NCBI GenBank assembly: GCA_009763385.1
Contig: CM019830.1
Coordinates: forward strand, 97,280,649-97,344,648
Direction: 5' to 3'
DNA: 64,000 bases
Source of the DNA: Coix lacryma-jobi var. lacryma-jobi
Lineage: Eukaryota; Streptophyta; Magnoliopsida; Poales; Poaceae
The position numbers and the translations under genes are program-made. The notes under the pieces were generated by a model. The model was not told the origin of the DNA and made no database searches. It saw only the letters and a list, made by a program, of their open reading frames with translations. Of the stretch, positions 35,479-47,173 are shown piece by piece (within the stretch, counting starts at the first letter, position 1; the number at the start of each line of letters is the position of its first letter).

Positions 35479-37024
35479 TGTTGACGCAAAAAGTGACACC
35501 TTGCGCCAAGACACACAGCAAGCCGAACGAGGCTAGCTTCAGTCGGGTGCCCGGAGTGTGCTGAATCCGGAGACGTGCCAGTCGGTTTGACCTGAAAACC
35601 AACAAGGGATAAAACGTGAGAATACCTCTGGAACGTGCTGGGTAAAACCAGACAGTTCCATATGTACGGTTTTGAAAGCCAATCACGATGGCACACAGCT
35701 ATAGAAGCTGTTTGTCAGAGCATGTTTATAAGGCCATTCGGCAAGTATGAGAGCAGAGTATGTGAAATATATTAACTGCCGAATGCAAAAGAAAGACATG
35801 CTTTGAACGAATTAAAGATACTATAAATAGGCAACTTGCAAGAATAGATCTGTTCAAATAACACATGCATAGGCTAATCAAACTAATATGCCGCACGTTT
35901 AGCCTTCTCAAACCCGTCAAGTAAAAACTTAAGCGAACCTAATCCACCGCATGATACCACTTGCTATAAGTTCACATCACTTCTTATAATTAGATCAATC
36001 CACTGCATGATACAATCTAATTATAACAAGCTAAAAGCATGCATATATTTGTACAGATCTATAAGAGTTCATTACTCGTGTAAGCTTAACCAAAATCGGC
36101 AAACTAGCCGAGTTGGGGTCCATGAGGAAGGAACATACAAGCAAGCATGAACAAACTAATCTAAAACCTGCATCTGCCGCACGACACCCAGTTCTATCAA
36201 AGCATAAACACGATTGGCATGTATGAACCCACAACATGTAACAACCTAGATTGAAACTTGATCCGGCCATCATGATCTTATGATTAGCAAAGCACAAGCA
36301 AAATTGTGAAACGAGGCCGAATAGGGATCAATCTAGATTCGGCAAAAGAGTTGCAGGAATTAAATAAATAAAACATATAACACATGATAACTTAATGAAT
36401 CTATTAGATCTGCCAAATCTAATAGAGCCGATAACTATTTTTACTCATGTCTTAATCCGCCGCACGATACAAGGCATAAGAAAAAACTTCCCGTCATAAG
36501 CTCAAATCCGCCGCACGATACTAAGCTTAACGTACGAGACTACTTGCATCATATCTAAATCCACCGCTTGATACTAGACATGATAACAAGGTTGCCGGTA
36601 CTTACGGAGGTCGACGGATCGATGGTTCCTCTCGAAGAACTCGACGACACGACTTAGGGACTCGAAGATGGCACAGGGCCGGTTTGTATTGATATGGTTG
36701 TGAACAGTTTTACAATGGTCGAGGGTTTATATTTATACCCTGGACGAGACATGAGTCCTAGATGATTATGACTTATACAACGAATTTTTGGAAAGATACA
36801 AAAACTATTCCTATTTTCTTAGCGTCCTCCATCGTCACATATTCCCTCGTGTAAGCTATCTCTGCTCCCTGAATGGAGTCGCCGCTTCGCAAAATAGCCA
36901 ATCATGTAGGCATTTGTCGAAATACGAAAACTAGCCGACCGCTTGGTCGTTTACCGAATGCCTCCTTTGCTGCCGGTTGGGCCCTCCTGTCATCCTTCGT
37001 ACGTGCGAAAATCTGGTGTTAACA
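35479..37024 (-). repeat. R 3' LTR
   Basis: 1546 bp, matching 44951-46499. It holds a minus-strand TATA box (TATAAATA, 36730-36737) and several copies of a motif CCGC(A/C)(C/T)GATAC between 35945 and 36575. Confidence 0.92.
36730..36737 (-). promoter_or_regulatory. TATA box in R 3' LTR
   Basis: TATAAATA on the minus strand, kept at 46204-46211 in the 5' LTR. Confidence 0.6.
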
Positions 37025-37035
37025 CATGCCCCCTC
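37025..37035 (-). promoter_or_regulatory. R polypurine tract
   Basis: The minus strand reads GAGGGGGCATG directly before the 3' LTR. Confidence 0.7.
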
Positions 37036-37145
37036 ATATTTGGGATAAAAGTCAATTTTATTCTAAAATTGTTTACAAGCTTCTTCCCTCTCCTAGGTTC
37101 GAGAAATTCAAATCTTTGCGGAACCGATTTTGCTTCGAACCCTTG

Positions 37146-40139
37146 ATGGCGACCCAAGACAAGATCCCAGAGGTAAACTTCACATATTCAGTAATCTCTT
37201 GCTAGCCCCTTCTTTCGGTTCATTTTCTCTCTTCATCTGCTATTTTTTGAAGGAATATAAGAACCAAATCATGATTCCTTATGCTGCCAACCCTGATTCC
37301 TATCTCCTCGGTCCAATGGGAGATCTCAATCCAACGGAGGTTATCGAGAAGGAAACCCAAAGAATTCCCTTCAAATCTGGAATTACTTCACCGAGTCACT
37401 GGCCGAACACCTTCAAGAACTGGCCTTTTCCCCCAATTGTTGGATGGCAAAATTGGTATCGGAGGATGTTTGAAAAAAGCAGCAGTCACTATGAAAACCA
37501 AGATATTGGCCACTGTTTAGAATTATCTTTATCAGAAACACCCAGAAATGATTCTCTTCTGATAGCAGCTTCTCACTTTTGGTCTAATGCCATCAATGCT
37601 TTCACCTTTGGCCATGGTATGATGACTATTACCTTAGCTGACGTCTTCATGATGACTGGTTTGAATGTAACATTACCAGTATATCCTTACAAATACAAGA
37701 ACAAAAGCAACCAGAGAGCCGTTAGCTCTGGATGTGGATGGGCTAAATATATTCAGACTTATATGGAGTCGTCCAATACTGTCTCTGACAAAGAACTGAA
37801 AGCCTTTATGAATATGTGGCTATGTAGATTCATCTTCTGTGGAAAATCCAATGAACCCACCCAGAACCATATGGTGATCGCTGAAGATTTATCTGCAGGC
37901 TCCCAAATTCCACTAGGCAAATATCTCCTGGGATCTGTTTATCATATGATGCATCAGATCTTTCTCCAGATGCACACGGGCAGAGAGATTTCTTGTGTGA
38001 ATGGTCCCTGGTGGCTGGTTCAAATGTGGCTTCAACTATATATGCATCAGATAGTGTCTGTGAGCCTGCTCAACATGAGTTTCCCCTCAATTAATTACGC
38101 TGAAGGCCAATCAGCAAGAGTCAAAGCCTGTCAAACTTATAGAGAAGCTGCATCATCCATCAACATTGACATGGACATTGGTCACCTCTTCAAGCTTTTC
38201 TTCAAAGGTTTTGGCAATGTACTCTGGCTTCCTTACAGAGAGAATGAAAACCTGACTTTTCCTTGCAAGTTTAACTACGAATCCGGCTGTGCAGACCAAA
38301 CATCTATTAATATCTTTAATTCCTTCATCAAACCCTACGTTCTGCCAACCGAATTTCACCATGGAAGATTAGTGCAGTCCACCTACGAATTCTATTATCC
38401 AAACATGGTGGCCAGACAATTAGGATGCGGTCAATTGCCCCCCAGACTTTTCTTCTCAACAGTAATAAGACCCAGAGAAGTAATTACAGAGGGGATAATG
38501 GCTAAAAAAGTCTTTGAATTAGGATGGGAGCTGCCAACATATAAACCATCTCCATTTGGGATAGTGGATATTACTCATCCTTTCTTCACTTCCTGGTGGG
38601 AAGAATGGCATACTCATCTCTTCAACGTGCCAGTTCACCCCTTATGCCAAAACCTGCAACCTGACTTTGCTTCTGACAGTGAGGTAATTTCATCACTCCT
38701 GTCATTCTCCATTCTTGAAGTCAACCCTTCTCTAACATCCGATCATACACAGGATCCTGAGCCTACACCTCCTGTCAAAGTGATCCAATATTACCAGGTT
38801 GGACTCAATCCTGCTCTCGGTTTCAATGCTCCAAGCTTGAACAGCTTCATGAAGATCCCTGCAACTTCAACCATTATGTTCCCAGGAGGAGAGAGCAAGA
38901 GAAAAGCACTTGAGATTGTCTCTTCGTCCAAGAAAACAAGGACCAAAAGGGCCAAACCATCTCCCAAGGTATGAATCTCCATCTAAAGCTAATCAAATCT
39001 ATTCGGCAGCAAATCTGATCAAATCTACATTTCGTCACTTGTCGCAGCCACAGGTCAAGGTTCTGAAATCCAGCAACACTTCAGCAACTGCCGAACTATC
39101 TCTTGAAGCTTCCACAAGAAATATCCAAGACGAGGCCAAAGACCCAAAATCTTCCGAAGGTTTAAGAAATGAAGAAACCAATGGGACCATAGGTAATATG
39201 TTCGGCTATCCTCTTTCCTGTCGTCACACACTCACGCCATTAATTGAAACAGATGAAATTCTAAAAGGACTAGAAGCAGAGTCATCTCCCAACCACACTC
39301 TAAGTCCGCCTCCTCTGAATATTCAACAAAGTCCTCGAGCAAGCCAAGGTGCAGCGTCTTCCGATGATCGATCAGCTCAATAGGTAAAGCTTTGTTTTTT
39401 GAAATACATTGTATTCACCAAACATACCTAGTCAGCCAATTCCTCTCTTCTTCCTCAGAAAAATATAAAAGAGCCGACTATGAGCTATTCTTTCCCTGCC
39501 GAAGACTATATCACTGAGAAAGGTGAAGAAAATACCTCACGACAGACTCTATCGAAGGAAAACCAGGCTCGGCTGAGGGAAATAATCACTCTATTGAATA
39601 AGGACATTATCAATCTGGTTCAGGATGCAGATCAGATAAGGGACATTCTCGAGCTCATTGATGAAGATATTCCTCCCACTTTTCTGACTCATTTGGAATC
39701 TGCAGCTTGCCTTGACAACTTCATTGGCATGATAAGGAGAGCAACTAAAAACATGTCATCCAAGACTGCCCTGCAAAATAATAGATCTTCAAAGAAGCTG
39801 GAACTTAAAGATTTGCATTCCAACGTTCAAACTGCAAAGGCTTTGGCAACTTTGGAGTATGAACTAAAAGCCATGGAGGAAGACAAAAGCAAGTTAGAGG
39901 CTCAGCTAGCCAATCTGAATACTAAAATCCAATCTCACAAGGTTCATATGGCTGATCTGCCGAAGGACATAGAAGCATCTTCATTAAAGATAACTTTGGC
40001 TCTCAAAGAAGATCAACAGATCAAAGCCAAACTATCCAAAATCCAAAAATCTGAAGACGAAGATCAAAAGGCGCTTGATACAGTCAGCCGAATCAGGGCC
40101 AAGGCCATAAAAACAATCAATCAGCTTTTGGATGAGTAA
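37146..40139 (+). CDS. Antisense gene of R: plant mobile domain (PMD) plus DUF1409-like helical protein, four exons
   Basis: Proposed exons: 37146-37172, 37253-38968, 39048-39383 and 39459-40139, all in phase 0, with introns of 75-80 bp that start GT and end AG. Exon 1 encodes only MATQDKIPE. Exon 2 (572 codons) holds the PMD (aminotransferase-like, PF10536 type): SHFWSNAINAFTF, then GMMTITLADVFMMTGLNV, and ends in a basic KKTRTKRAKPSPK stretch like a nuclear signal. Exon 3 is Ser/Glu rich. Exon 4 matches the DUF1409 pattern (ITLLNKDIINLVQDADQIRD, IDEDIPPTFLTHLESAA) followed by a coiled coil, ending INQLLDE. The sole defect is TAG as the last codon of exon 3, which would be CAG/GTAAAG, a perfect donor, before one C-to-T change. 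PMD proteins of plants (MAIN, MAIL1) act in the nucleus in silencing and genome stability. The role of this copy is unknown. Confidence 0.75.
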
Positions 40140-40449
40140 ACATTGATCTTGTAATAAGCTAAGCATATCATGCTTTGTCTTTGCAAAAATTGTCTTGATA
40201 CTTTTATGCTTCTATGCAATCGACATTTTCTCCCTTAAATTTCCTGCGATAAGATATAGCTGATTTTCTTCATTTCCTAATAGCCGAATGAACTCTTACC
40301 TAAAGAACTCAAGAAGATAACCGAATGGCGTTCGACTTAACCGAGCTGGCCCAGCAAAAATGGCCCATCCGAAAAGGAAAACCCTACTCTGTCGCTTGGC
40401 ATTCTTATTCCACTACCCCGTAGACTTCGCCACGACTCTTCTTCTGGTT
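40140..40449. other. Spacer between the two antisense genes of R
   Basis: About 310 bp. It holds the 3' flank of the PMD gene (a weak AATAAG near 40155) and the upstream region of the second gene. No other feature seen. Confidence 0.5.
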
Positions 40450-40456
40450 TATAAAA
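40450..40456 (+). promoter_or_regulatory. TATA box of second antisense gene in R
   Basis: TATAAAA about 106 bp upstream of the ATG at 40562, in the right place and orientation for a TATA promoter with a short 5' UTR. The assignment rests on position only. Confidence 0.55.
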
Positions 40457-40561
40457 CCGTTTCCACGACCTCGACTAGCACTTGCAGCTGCGCATCCTTG
40501 TCTCCGCCTCTTCAGTTCTTTTTGTTAGTTTAACCCAGAAGAAAACCCTAGTCCTGTAGCA

Positions 40562-41400
40562 ATGGCGAACGGCGATGACCGTGGCAAGCGGCCTGCCGAA
40601 GGGGAGACGGAAGACAGCCGAGCACCGCAATGCTGGTGCTATGGGTAAGAATCAGTTATCCTGCCCCCTTGCAATCTGGATTTCTCTGTTCGTCCATTAT
40701 TTTGATTTCGATTTTCCTTCTCATTTTTAGGATAAGATTCATCTCCAGTAGCCAAAGCCACCTTCTTCCCTGGCCCGGAAATCCATCATCTGGATCTTCC
40801 AGCACCTCCAGCTCTTCTGGTTCTTCCTTGGATTCCTCCTACTCCGACCGGTGGAGTCACCGTGACACCCGCAGTTTCAGGGAGGAGAGGGACAAGGCCC
40901 GGGAGGAGCTGGGCGAAGTCTCCAAGCAGTACGGCATTGACCAACTCGACTAGGAGGACCAGCGGAAACAATTCTGCGATGCAATCTCAGATCAGTAAAA
41001 TTTCTACCCGATTCCCCATTTTCTAACCGGGCTCGTTTTCCTGATATATTCTCTTTTCTATTCAGCATTATCTGCAGAGGTTGAGCGCCTGAAGATCGCG
41101 GGAACCAGGGTGGCCGACAAGGTGAACGCCTAGGGGGAAACTGTGGAGGCGCGTCTTTATGATGCAGACGGCCGTGTCGATCAAGTCGCCATCCATGGCG
41201 TACACCACGGCGTTGCCTTGGGGCTGGCAGCAATGTCCACCTAGACGCGCGAGGACTTCTCCGCCATGTCTACCGGCTTCCATGGTGGCGAGCTTCCAGA
41301 AGACATCGAGGATCTCCTAGAAAGTTATGAAGATCATGCGACCGTGCTCGCCCAGGCTTCTGATGCTCAATCTGTCTTGAACAGGTTGTTTGATGAGTAG
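40562..41400 (+). pseudogene. Second antisense gene of R, unknown function, at least three exons
   Basis: Exon 1 (40562-40644) starts MANGDDRGKRPAEGETEDSR. The donor GGTAAGA at 40645 and an acceptor after a T-rich tract at 40729-40730 restore the frame in exon 2: a serine-rich run, then a charged helix (REERDKAREELGEVSKQYG). A TAG at 40951-40953 interrupts it. A further intron is likely at about 40995-41065. The last part reads VERLKIAGTRVADKVNA, TAG, then a segment ending SVLNRLFDE and TAG at 41398-41400. A third internal TAG lies near 41244. The C-terminal LNRLFDE resembles INQLLDE of the neighbouring PMD gene, so the two may be related at that end. I do not recognise a domain. The gene is dead in this copy. 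Confidence 0.6.
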
Positions 41401-41644
41401 TCTGTTTTTAGGAGCCTCTCGCAACAAAACTGCTCTCCTTTTGTGAAGCACCTGCATTCGTAAAAATGTTTGTCTGCGATTTCTATCTCTTCAATTGCCA
41501 AAAACAAAACCCTCGCACGATATCATCTTTATTTGGTTAGGCTAATATTTTTGCTCTAAAGGCGACACATGTTATGTCAGTTGTTCAAACATTTTTTCCG
41601 CTAAAGGCAATGTTTCTCATCGGCTAATTCATTGCATATGACTT

Positions 41645-44600
41645 TTATGCACCGACCTCTATGCTGGGATGAAACTTCTTAAGAAATCTTCCATTAATTG
41701 CTCTAGAAAACTCTTCTCCCAGCAAAGTCTTCCAAATAAATGCATTGCCAGGCACATGCCTCACTATCCGAAAAGGACCCTCCCAATTTGGAGACCATTT
41801 ACCGAATGCTTTGTCTTTCATCCCAATTGGTAAAACAACCTTCCAAACTAAATCCCCTTCTTCAAAGAATTTTTCCTTGACTTTTTTATTGTAATACCTG
41901 GCAACACGCAATTTGTTCTTCTCTATATTCTCCAATGCCTTAAGACGAATTAGGTGCAAATCTTCTAGTTCGTCCATTATCAAGCTCTTATAATCTTCTT
42001 TCCTTAATTCACTCTGCAATGTAACTCGCCTTGAATTTGATTGCAATTCCCATGCCAACACAGCACAATGTCCATAAACCAACTCATAGGGAGACACTTG
42101 AGTAGACCCATGACATGTCATTCGGTAAGCCCATAATGCCTCATTTAAAACCAAATGCCATCTCTTCGGTTTTTCACCAATCTTCTTCAAGATAATCTTG
42201 ATCATAATTTTATTTGATGCCTCGGCTTGTCCGTTGGCTTGTGCATAATAAGGAGAAGAATTACATATCTTGATCCTCATTTCTTCAGCAAAATCACAAA
42301 ATTTGGATGATGTAAACTGAGTCCCTTGATCTGTAGTTATAGTTTGAGGGATTCCGAATCTGTGAACTATATGCTCCTTCACAAAATTGATCATGTTCTC
42401 TGACATAACATTCTTCAAAGGCACAGCCTCAACCCATTTGGTAAAGTAATCTGTAGCCAAAAGCACGAATTTGTGTCCTTTGCTAGAAGGTGGGTGAATT
42501 TGACCAATTAAATCTATAGCCCATCCTCTAAACGGCCACGCCTTGATAATTGGATTCATAGCCGACGCCGGAACTCTTTGAACATTTCTGAACCTTTGAC
42601 AATCTTGACATCCTTTATAATATTCAAAACAATCTTTGAGCATAGTCGGCCAAAAATAACCGGTCCTTCTTATTATCCATTTCATTCGGTAAGCCGACTG
42701 ATGTGCACCACACAATCCTTCATGTACTTCATACATCAACTTCTTGGCTTCTTTTTGGCTTAGACATTTCAGGAGCACCCCATCTATAGATTTGTAGTAC
42801 AGCTGATCGTCAAGAAGTGTAAACTTGATAGCCTTATATCTGAGTTTTCGAGAAACCTTTTGTGATGGATTTCTCAAGTAATCGGTAATTTCTCTTTCCC
42901 AATCATCAACCATATGATCTCCATCCAAAGCAAGAACTCCTTGATCTTCCTGGTATCCTGAAGCAGCCTGAGCTAATTTATTTGCCTCTTCATTATGCCC
43001 CCTAGGGATATGATGTAAAGTTGCTATTTGGAAACACTTCAAAAGCTCTTGACACTCTTCATAATATTCTCTCAATATGTCGCTTTTACATTCATATTGA
43101 CCAATCAACTGGTTTATGAGTAACTCAGAATCCCGGAAGACTTCAACAGCAATAGCTTTCACTTCCACAAGAAGCTGAAGTCCTCTGAGCAAAGCTTCAT
43201 ATTCTGCCTGATTGTTGGTAACATAGAATTCAATGGGGATAGCATATTTGAAAGTTAATCCTTGTGGAGAAATTAAGAAAATGCCAACACCACCACCCTT
43301 GCTGCAGGATGAGCCATTGAAAAATAACGTCCAAGGTGCAATATTTACCATGCTAGCAGAAGGATCACGATGATGAGTAACAAAATCAGCAAAACCTTGT
43401 CCTTTCACCGCCTTTGCCGATTCGTATCTTAAATCAAACTCTGACAATGCTAAAATCCACTTGCCGATTCTTCCATTCAGAATAGGCATTAACAACATAT
43501 GTTTTATCACGTCAAATTCAGAAATTATTATACATTCGGCATTTAACAAGTAATGCCGAAACTTGGTGCGTGAGTAATACATACATAGACAAAGCTTCTC
43601 CGCAGCCGAATATCTTGTCTCTGGATCTAACAGTTTCCGGCTAAGGTAAGCTATTACTCTTTCTTTCCCTTCAAACTCTTGCATAAGAGCCGATCCTATT
43701 GTCAGTTCATCGGCTGACACGTACAACTTCAAAGGCTTACCAAACTGAGGAGGTATTAATACTGGTGGTGCTTTCATATACTCCTTGATTTCATCAAAAG
43801 CTTTCTATTGTACGTCACCCCATATGAATTTTCGATCTTTCTTAAGCTTCAGCAACGGAGAAAAAGGTAAGACTCTTTCGGATAAACCAGATATGAATCT
43901 CCTTACAAAATTAATCTTGCCAAGCAGTAATTGCAACTCGTGAGGTTGGTTGGAGGGACAACTTTGTCTATTGCCTCCATGCTTTTCTTTCCGACTTCAA
44001 TCCCTCCTTTATGAATCAGAAACCCCAAAAATTCTCCTGCCGAAACTCCAAAAGCACATTTGTTCGGATTCATCTTCAAACCATGCTTCCTTGTGCACTC
44101 CAAAGTCTTCCATAGATCAGTCAAATGTTCCCCATGATTCCTGGACTTCACGACTACGTCATCGATATAAATTTCTAAGATCTTGCCGATCAATTCATGA
44201 AAGATGTAATTCATAGCTCGTTGATAAGTTGCACCGACATTTTTTAAACCGAATGTCATAACAACCCACTCAAACAAACTGATGTGACCAGGACACCTGA
44301 AAGCTGTTTTTGAAATGTCCTCTATTGCCATAAAGATCTGGTTGTATCCAGCGTTACCGTCCATAAAGCTGATGACTTCGTAACCAGCTGCTGCATCAAC
44401 AAGCAATTCAGCAACCGACATTGGGTAACTGTCCATTGGAGTAGCTTTGTTGAGATCTCTAAAATCAATGCAGACTCTCATCTTTCCATTCTTCTTGTAT
44501 ACTGGAACTATACTTGAGATCCATTCTGCATATCGACATGGCCGAATGAAATTTGCTTTCAATAATCTCTCAATTTCTTTCTTTACATCGGCTAACACCT

Positions 44601-44910
44601 CCTCCTTAAAAATCTTTCGAGGAGGTTGTTTGTAAGGACGATACCCAGGTTTGATTGGCAGCCGATGTTCAACAATAGAGCGATCTAATCCGGGCATCTC
44701 TGTGTAATCCCATGCAAAACAATCTTTGAACTCCTTTAAAAGATTTATTACTCTCAGTCTATATTCTGGATCCAAATTTACACTGATATATATCAGCCTT
44801 GTTTCAGTTCCATCACCAATATTTACTTCTTCTAACTTATCAGCCGACATAAAGCCTTGTCCCAATTTTCCTTCGTTTCCATCAATTGGGTTGTTCTCGA
44901 TTTCAGGCAT
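41645..44910 (-). pseudogene. R pol: RT, RNase H, second (archaeal-type) RNase H, integrase; no gag or protease
   Basis: The ATG at 44910 (MPEIENN) is only 17 bp from the PBS. RT follows (DCFAWDYTEMPG, RVCIDFRDLNKATP, TFGLKNVGATYQRAM, catalytic YIDDVVVKS). A one-base shift near 43940 and a TAG at 43805-43807 break the RT connection. From 43777 one 710-residue frame holds the gypsy RNase H (LYVSADELTIGSALMQ), then the second RNase H that marks the Tat lineage. In the latter the first catalytic aspartate is asparagine (LFFNGSS, residue 154 of this frame). Integrase has an H2C2 finger (CGAHQSAYRMKW, CQDCQRF) and intact DDE (AIDLIG, TTDQGTQF, NGQAEASNK), and ends near a GPFRIVR-type C-terminal core. 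Confidence 0.88.
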
Positions 44911-44926
44911 CTTGAAACATAAGTTG

Positions 44927-44943
44927 TCCCACCGAGCGTGCCA
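44927..44943 (-). promoter_or_regulatory. R primer binding site
   Basis: The minus strand reads TGGCACGCTCGGTGGGA, seven bases after the LTR end. It begins TGG as a PBS must. I do not know the matching tRNA. Confidence 0.65.
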
Positions 44944-44950
44944 AAAAGTG

Positions 44951-46499
44951 TGTTGACGCAAAAAGTGACACCTTGCGCCAAGACACACAGCAAGCCGAAC
45001 GAGGCTAGCTTCAGTCGGGTGCCCGGAGTGTGCTCAATCCGGAGACGTGCCAGTCGGTTTGACCTGAAAACCAACAAGGGATAAAACGTGAGAATACCTC
45101 TGGAATGTGTTGGGTAAAACTAGACAGTTCCATATGTACGGCTTTGAAAGCCAATCATGATGGCACACAGCTACAGAAGCTGTTTGTCAGAGCATGTTTA
45201 TAAGGCCATTCGACAAGTATGAGAGCAGAGTATGTGAAATATATTAACTGCCGAATGCAAAAGAAAGACATGCTTTGAACGAATTAAAGATACTATAAAC
45301 AGGCAACTTGCAAGAATAGATCTGTTCAAATGACACATGCATAGGCTAATCAATCTAATCTGCCGCACGTTTAGCCTTCATAAACCCGTCAAGTAAAAAC
45401 TTAAGCGAAGCTAATCCACCACATGATACCACTTGCTATAAGTTCACACCACTTCTTATAATTAAATCAATCCACCGCATGATACAATCTAATTATAACA
45501 AGCTAAAAGCATGCATATATTTATACAGATCTATAAGAGCTCATTACTCGTGCAAGCTTAACCAAAATTGGCAAACTAGCCGAGTTGGGGTCCATGAGGA
45601 AGGAACATACAAGCAAGCATGATCAAACTAATCTAAAACCTGCATCTGCCGCACGACACCCAGTTCTATCAAAGCATAAACTCGATTGGCATGTATGAAC
45701 CCACAACATGTAACAACCTAGATTGAAACTTGATCCGACCATCATGATCTTATGATTAGCAAAGCACAAGCAAAATTGTGAAACGAGGCCGAATAGGGAT
45801 CAATCTAGATTGGGCAAAAGAGTGTTGCAGGAATTAAATAAATAAAACATATAACACATGATAACTTAATGAATCTATTAGATCTGCCAAATCTAATAGA
45901 GCCGATAACTATTTTTACTCATGTCTTAATCCGCCGCACGATACAAGGCATAAGCAAAAACTTCCCGTCATAAGCTTAAATCTGCCGCACAATACTAAGC
46001 TTAACGTACGAGACTACTTGCATCATATCTAAATCCACCGCATGATACTAGACATGATAACAAGGTTGCCGGTACTTACGGAGGTCGACGGATCGATGGT
46101 TCCTCTCGAAGAACTCGACGACACGACTTAGGGACTCGAAGATGGCACAGGGCCGGTTTGTATTGATATGGTTGTGAACAGTTTTACAATGGTCGAGGGT
46201 TTATATTTATACCCTGGACGAGACATGAGTCCTAGATGATTATGACTTATACAACGAATTTTTGGAAAGATACAAAAACTATTCCTATTTTCTTAGCGTC
46301 CTCCATCGTCACATATTCCCTCGTGTAAGCTATCTCTGCTCCCTGAATGGAGTCGCCGCTTCGCAAAATAGCCAATCGTGTAGGCATTTGTCGAAATCCC
46401 GAAAACTAGCTGACCGCTTGGTCGTTTACCGAATGCCTCCTTTACTGCCGGTTGGGCCCTCCTGTCATCCTTCGTACGTGCAAAAATCTGGTGTTAACA
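44951..46499 (-). repeat. R 5' LTR
   Basis: 1549 bp, TGTTGACGC to GTTAACA, followed by the TSD GGAAG. TATA box at 46204-46211 (minus). Confidence 0.92.
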
Positions 46500-46515
46500 G
46501 GAAGATCCTTAACCT

Positions 46516-46527
46516 GCTCCGATACCA
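46516..46527 (-). promoter_or_regulatory. A primer binding site (initiator Met tRNA type)
   Basis: TGGTATCGGAGC on the minus strand, identical to B's. Confidence 0.82.
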
Positions 46528-46945
46528 ATTGAAGGACTGAGAAAGCACTAGCAAGGCGACCAGAGGGGGGTGAATGGGAGCCACAAAAATTTCTCTCGAA
46601 ACTTTGGCCAAATGTCCCAAAATCAACCCCTAGAAGCTACGACCAACACCATGATGCCCACGACCCTTGGAAGAGGGTGGATGATCCCTAGGATCACAGC
46701 GAGGCACCACAAAGCAATAGCAAACCAAAACGCCAAAAGCACCGGCACGAGTTCGACCCTCAAAAACCAAGTCCCGAACGTAGATAGATGGCTACGTTGA
46801 GAAATCTCCAAATACCAATGCTAACAAGTAGCAAAGATACCTAGAGAGGTTCCTTGGTCAACTCTAAGGCCAAACGAGAAGTCCGGAAACCAAGCGAACA
46901 AGTCGGGATAGCAAACGCAGTAAACCGGAGGCTACAGCAGGATCC

Positions 46946-47173
46946 CGGACTGTCCGGCAGTACGGTCGCGGACTGTCTGCTTAGTGGCGGACTGTCCGGG
47001 CTCAGGTCGCGGACTGTCCGCCGGCCAAAAAAGCAAAACCGCGGTGCTGCTGAAGTTCCCTGGACGGTTCCCGGACTGTCCGCGAAAACCAACGGCGGAC
47101 TGTCCACCGGTCAAACGAAGACAAGACAGCCGAAGAACACAGCCACTGATCTGCCTCGTCCCCGACTGTCCGC
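46946..47173. promoter_or_regulatory. CGGACTGTCCG palindrome cluster, A 5' LTR
   Basis: About seven copies, some with one change such as CGGACTGTCTG. It is the homologue of 7664-7879. Confidence 0.65.

Larger units (their letters stand above)
35479..46499 (-). mobile_element. Element R: Tat-lineage Ty3/gypsy carrying two antisense genes
   Basis: 11.02 kb with LTRs at 35479-37024 and 44951-46499, both TGTTGACGC to GTTAACA, and a perfect TSD GGAAG (35474-35478, 46500-46504). It sits in A's leader just before A's PBS. On the minus strand it has PBS, then RT, RNase H, second RNase H and integrase. Gag and protease are absent. On the plus strand, between integrase and the 3' LTR, it has two spliced genes. 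Extra antisense frames at this place are a known Tat feature. LTRs look about 97-98% identical. Confidence 0.92.
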
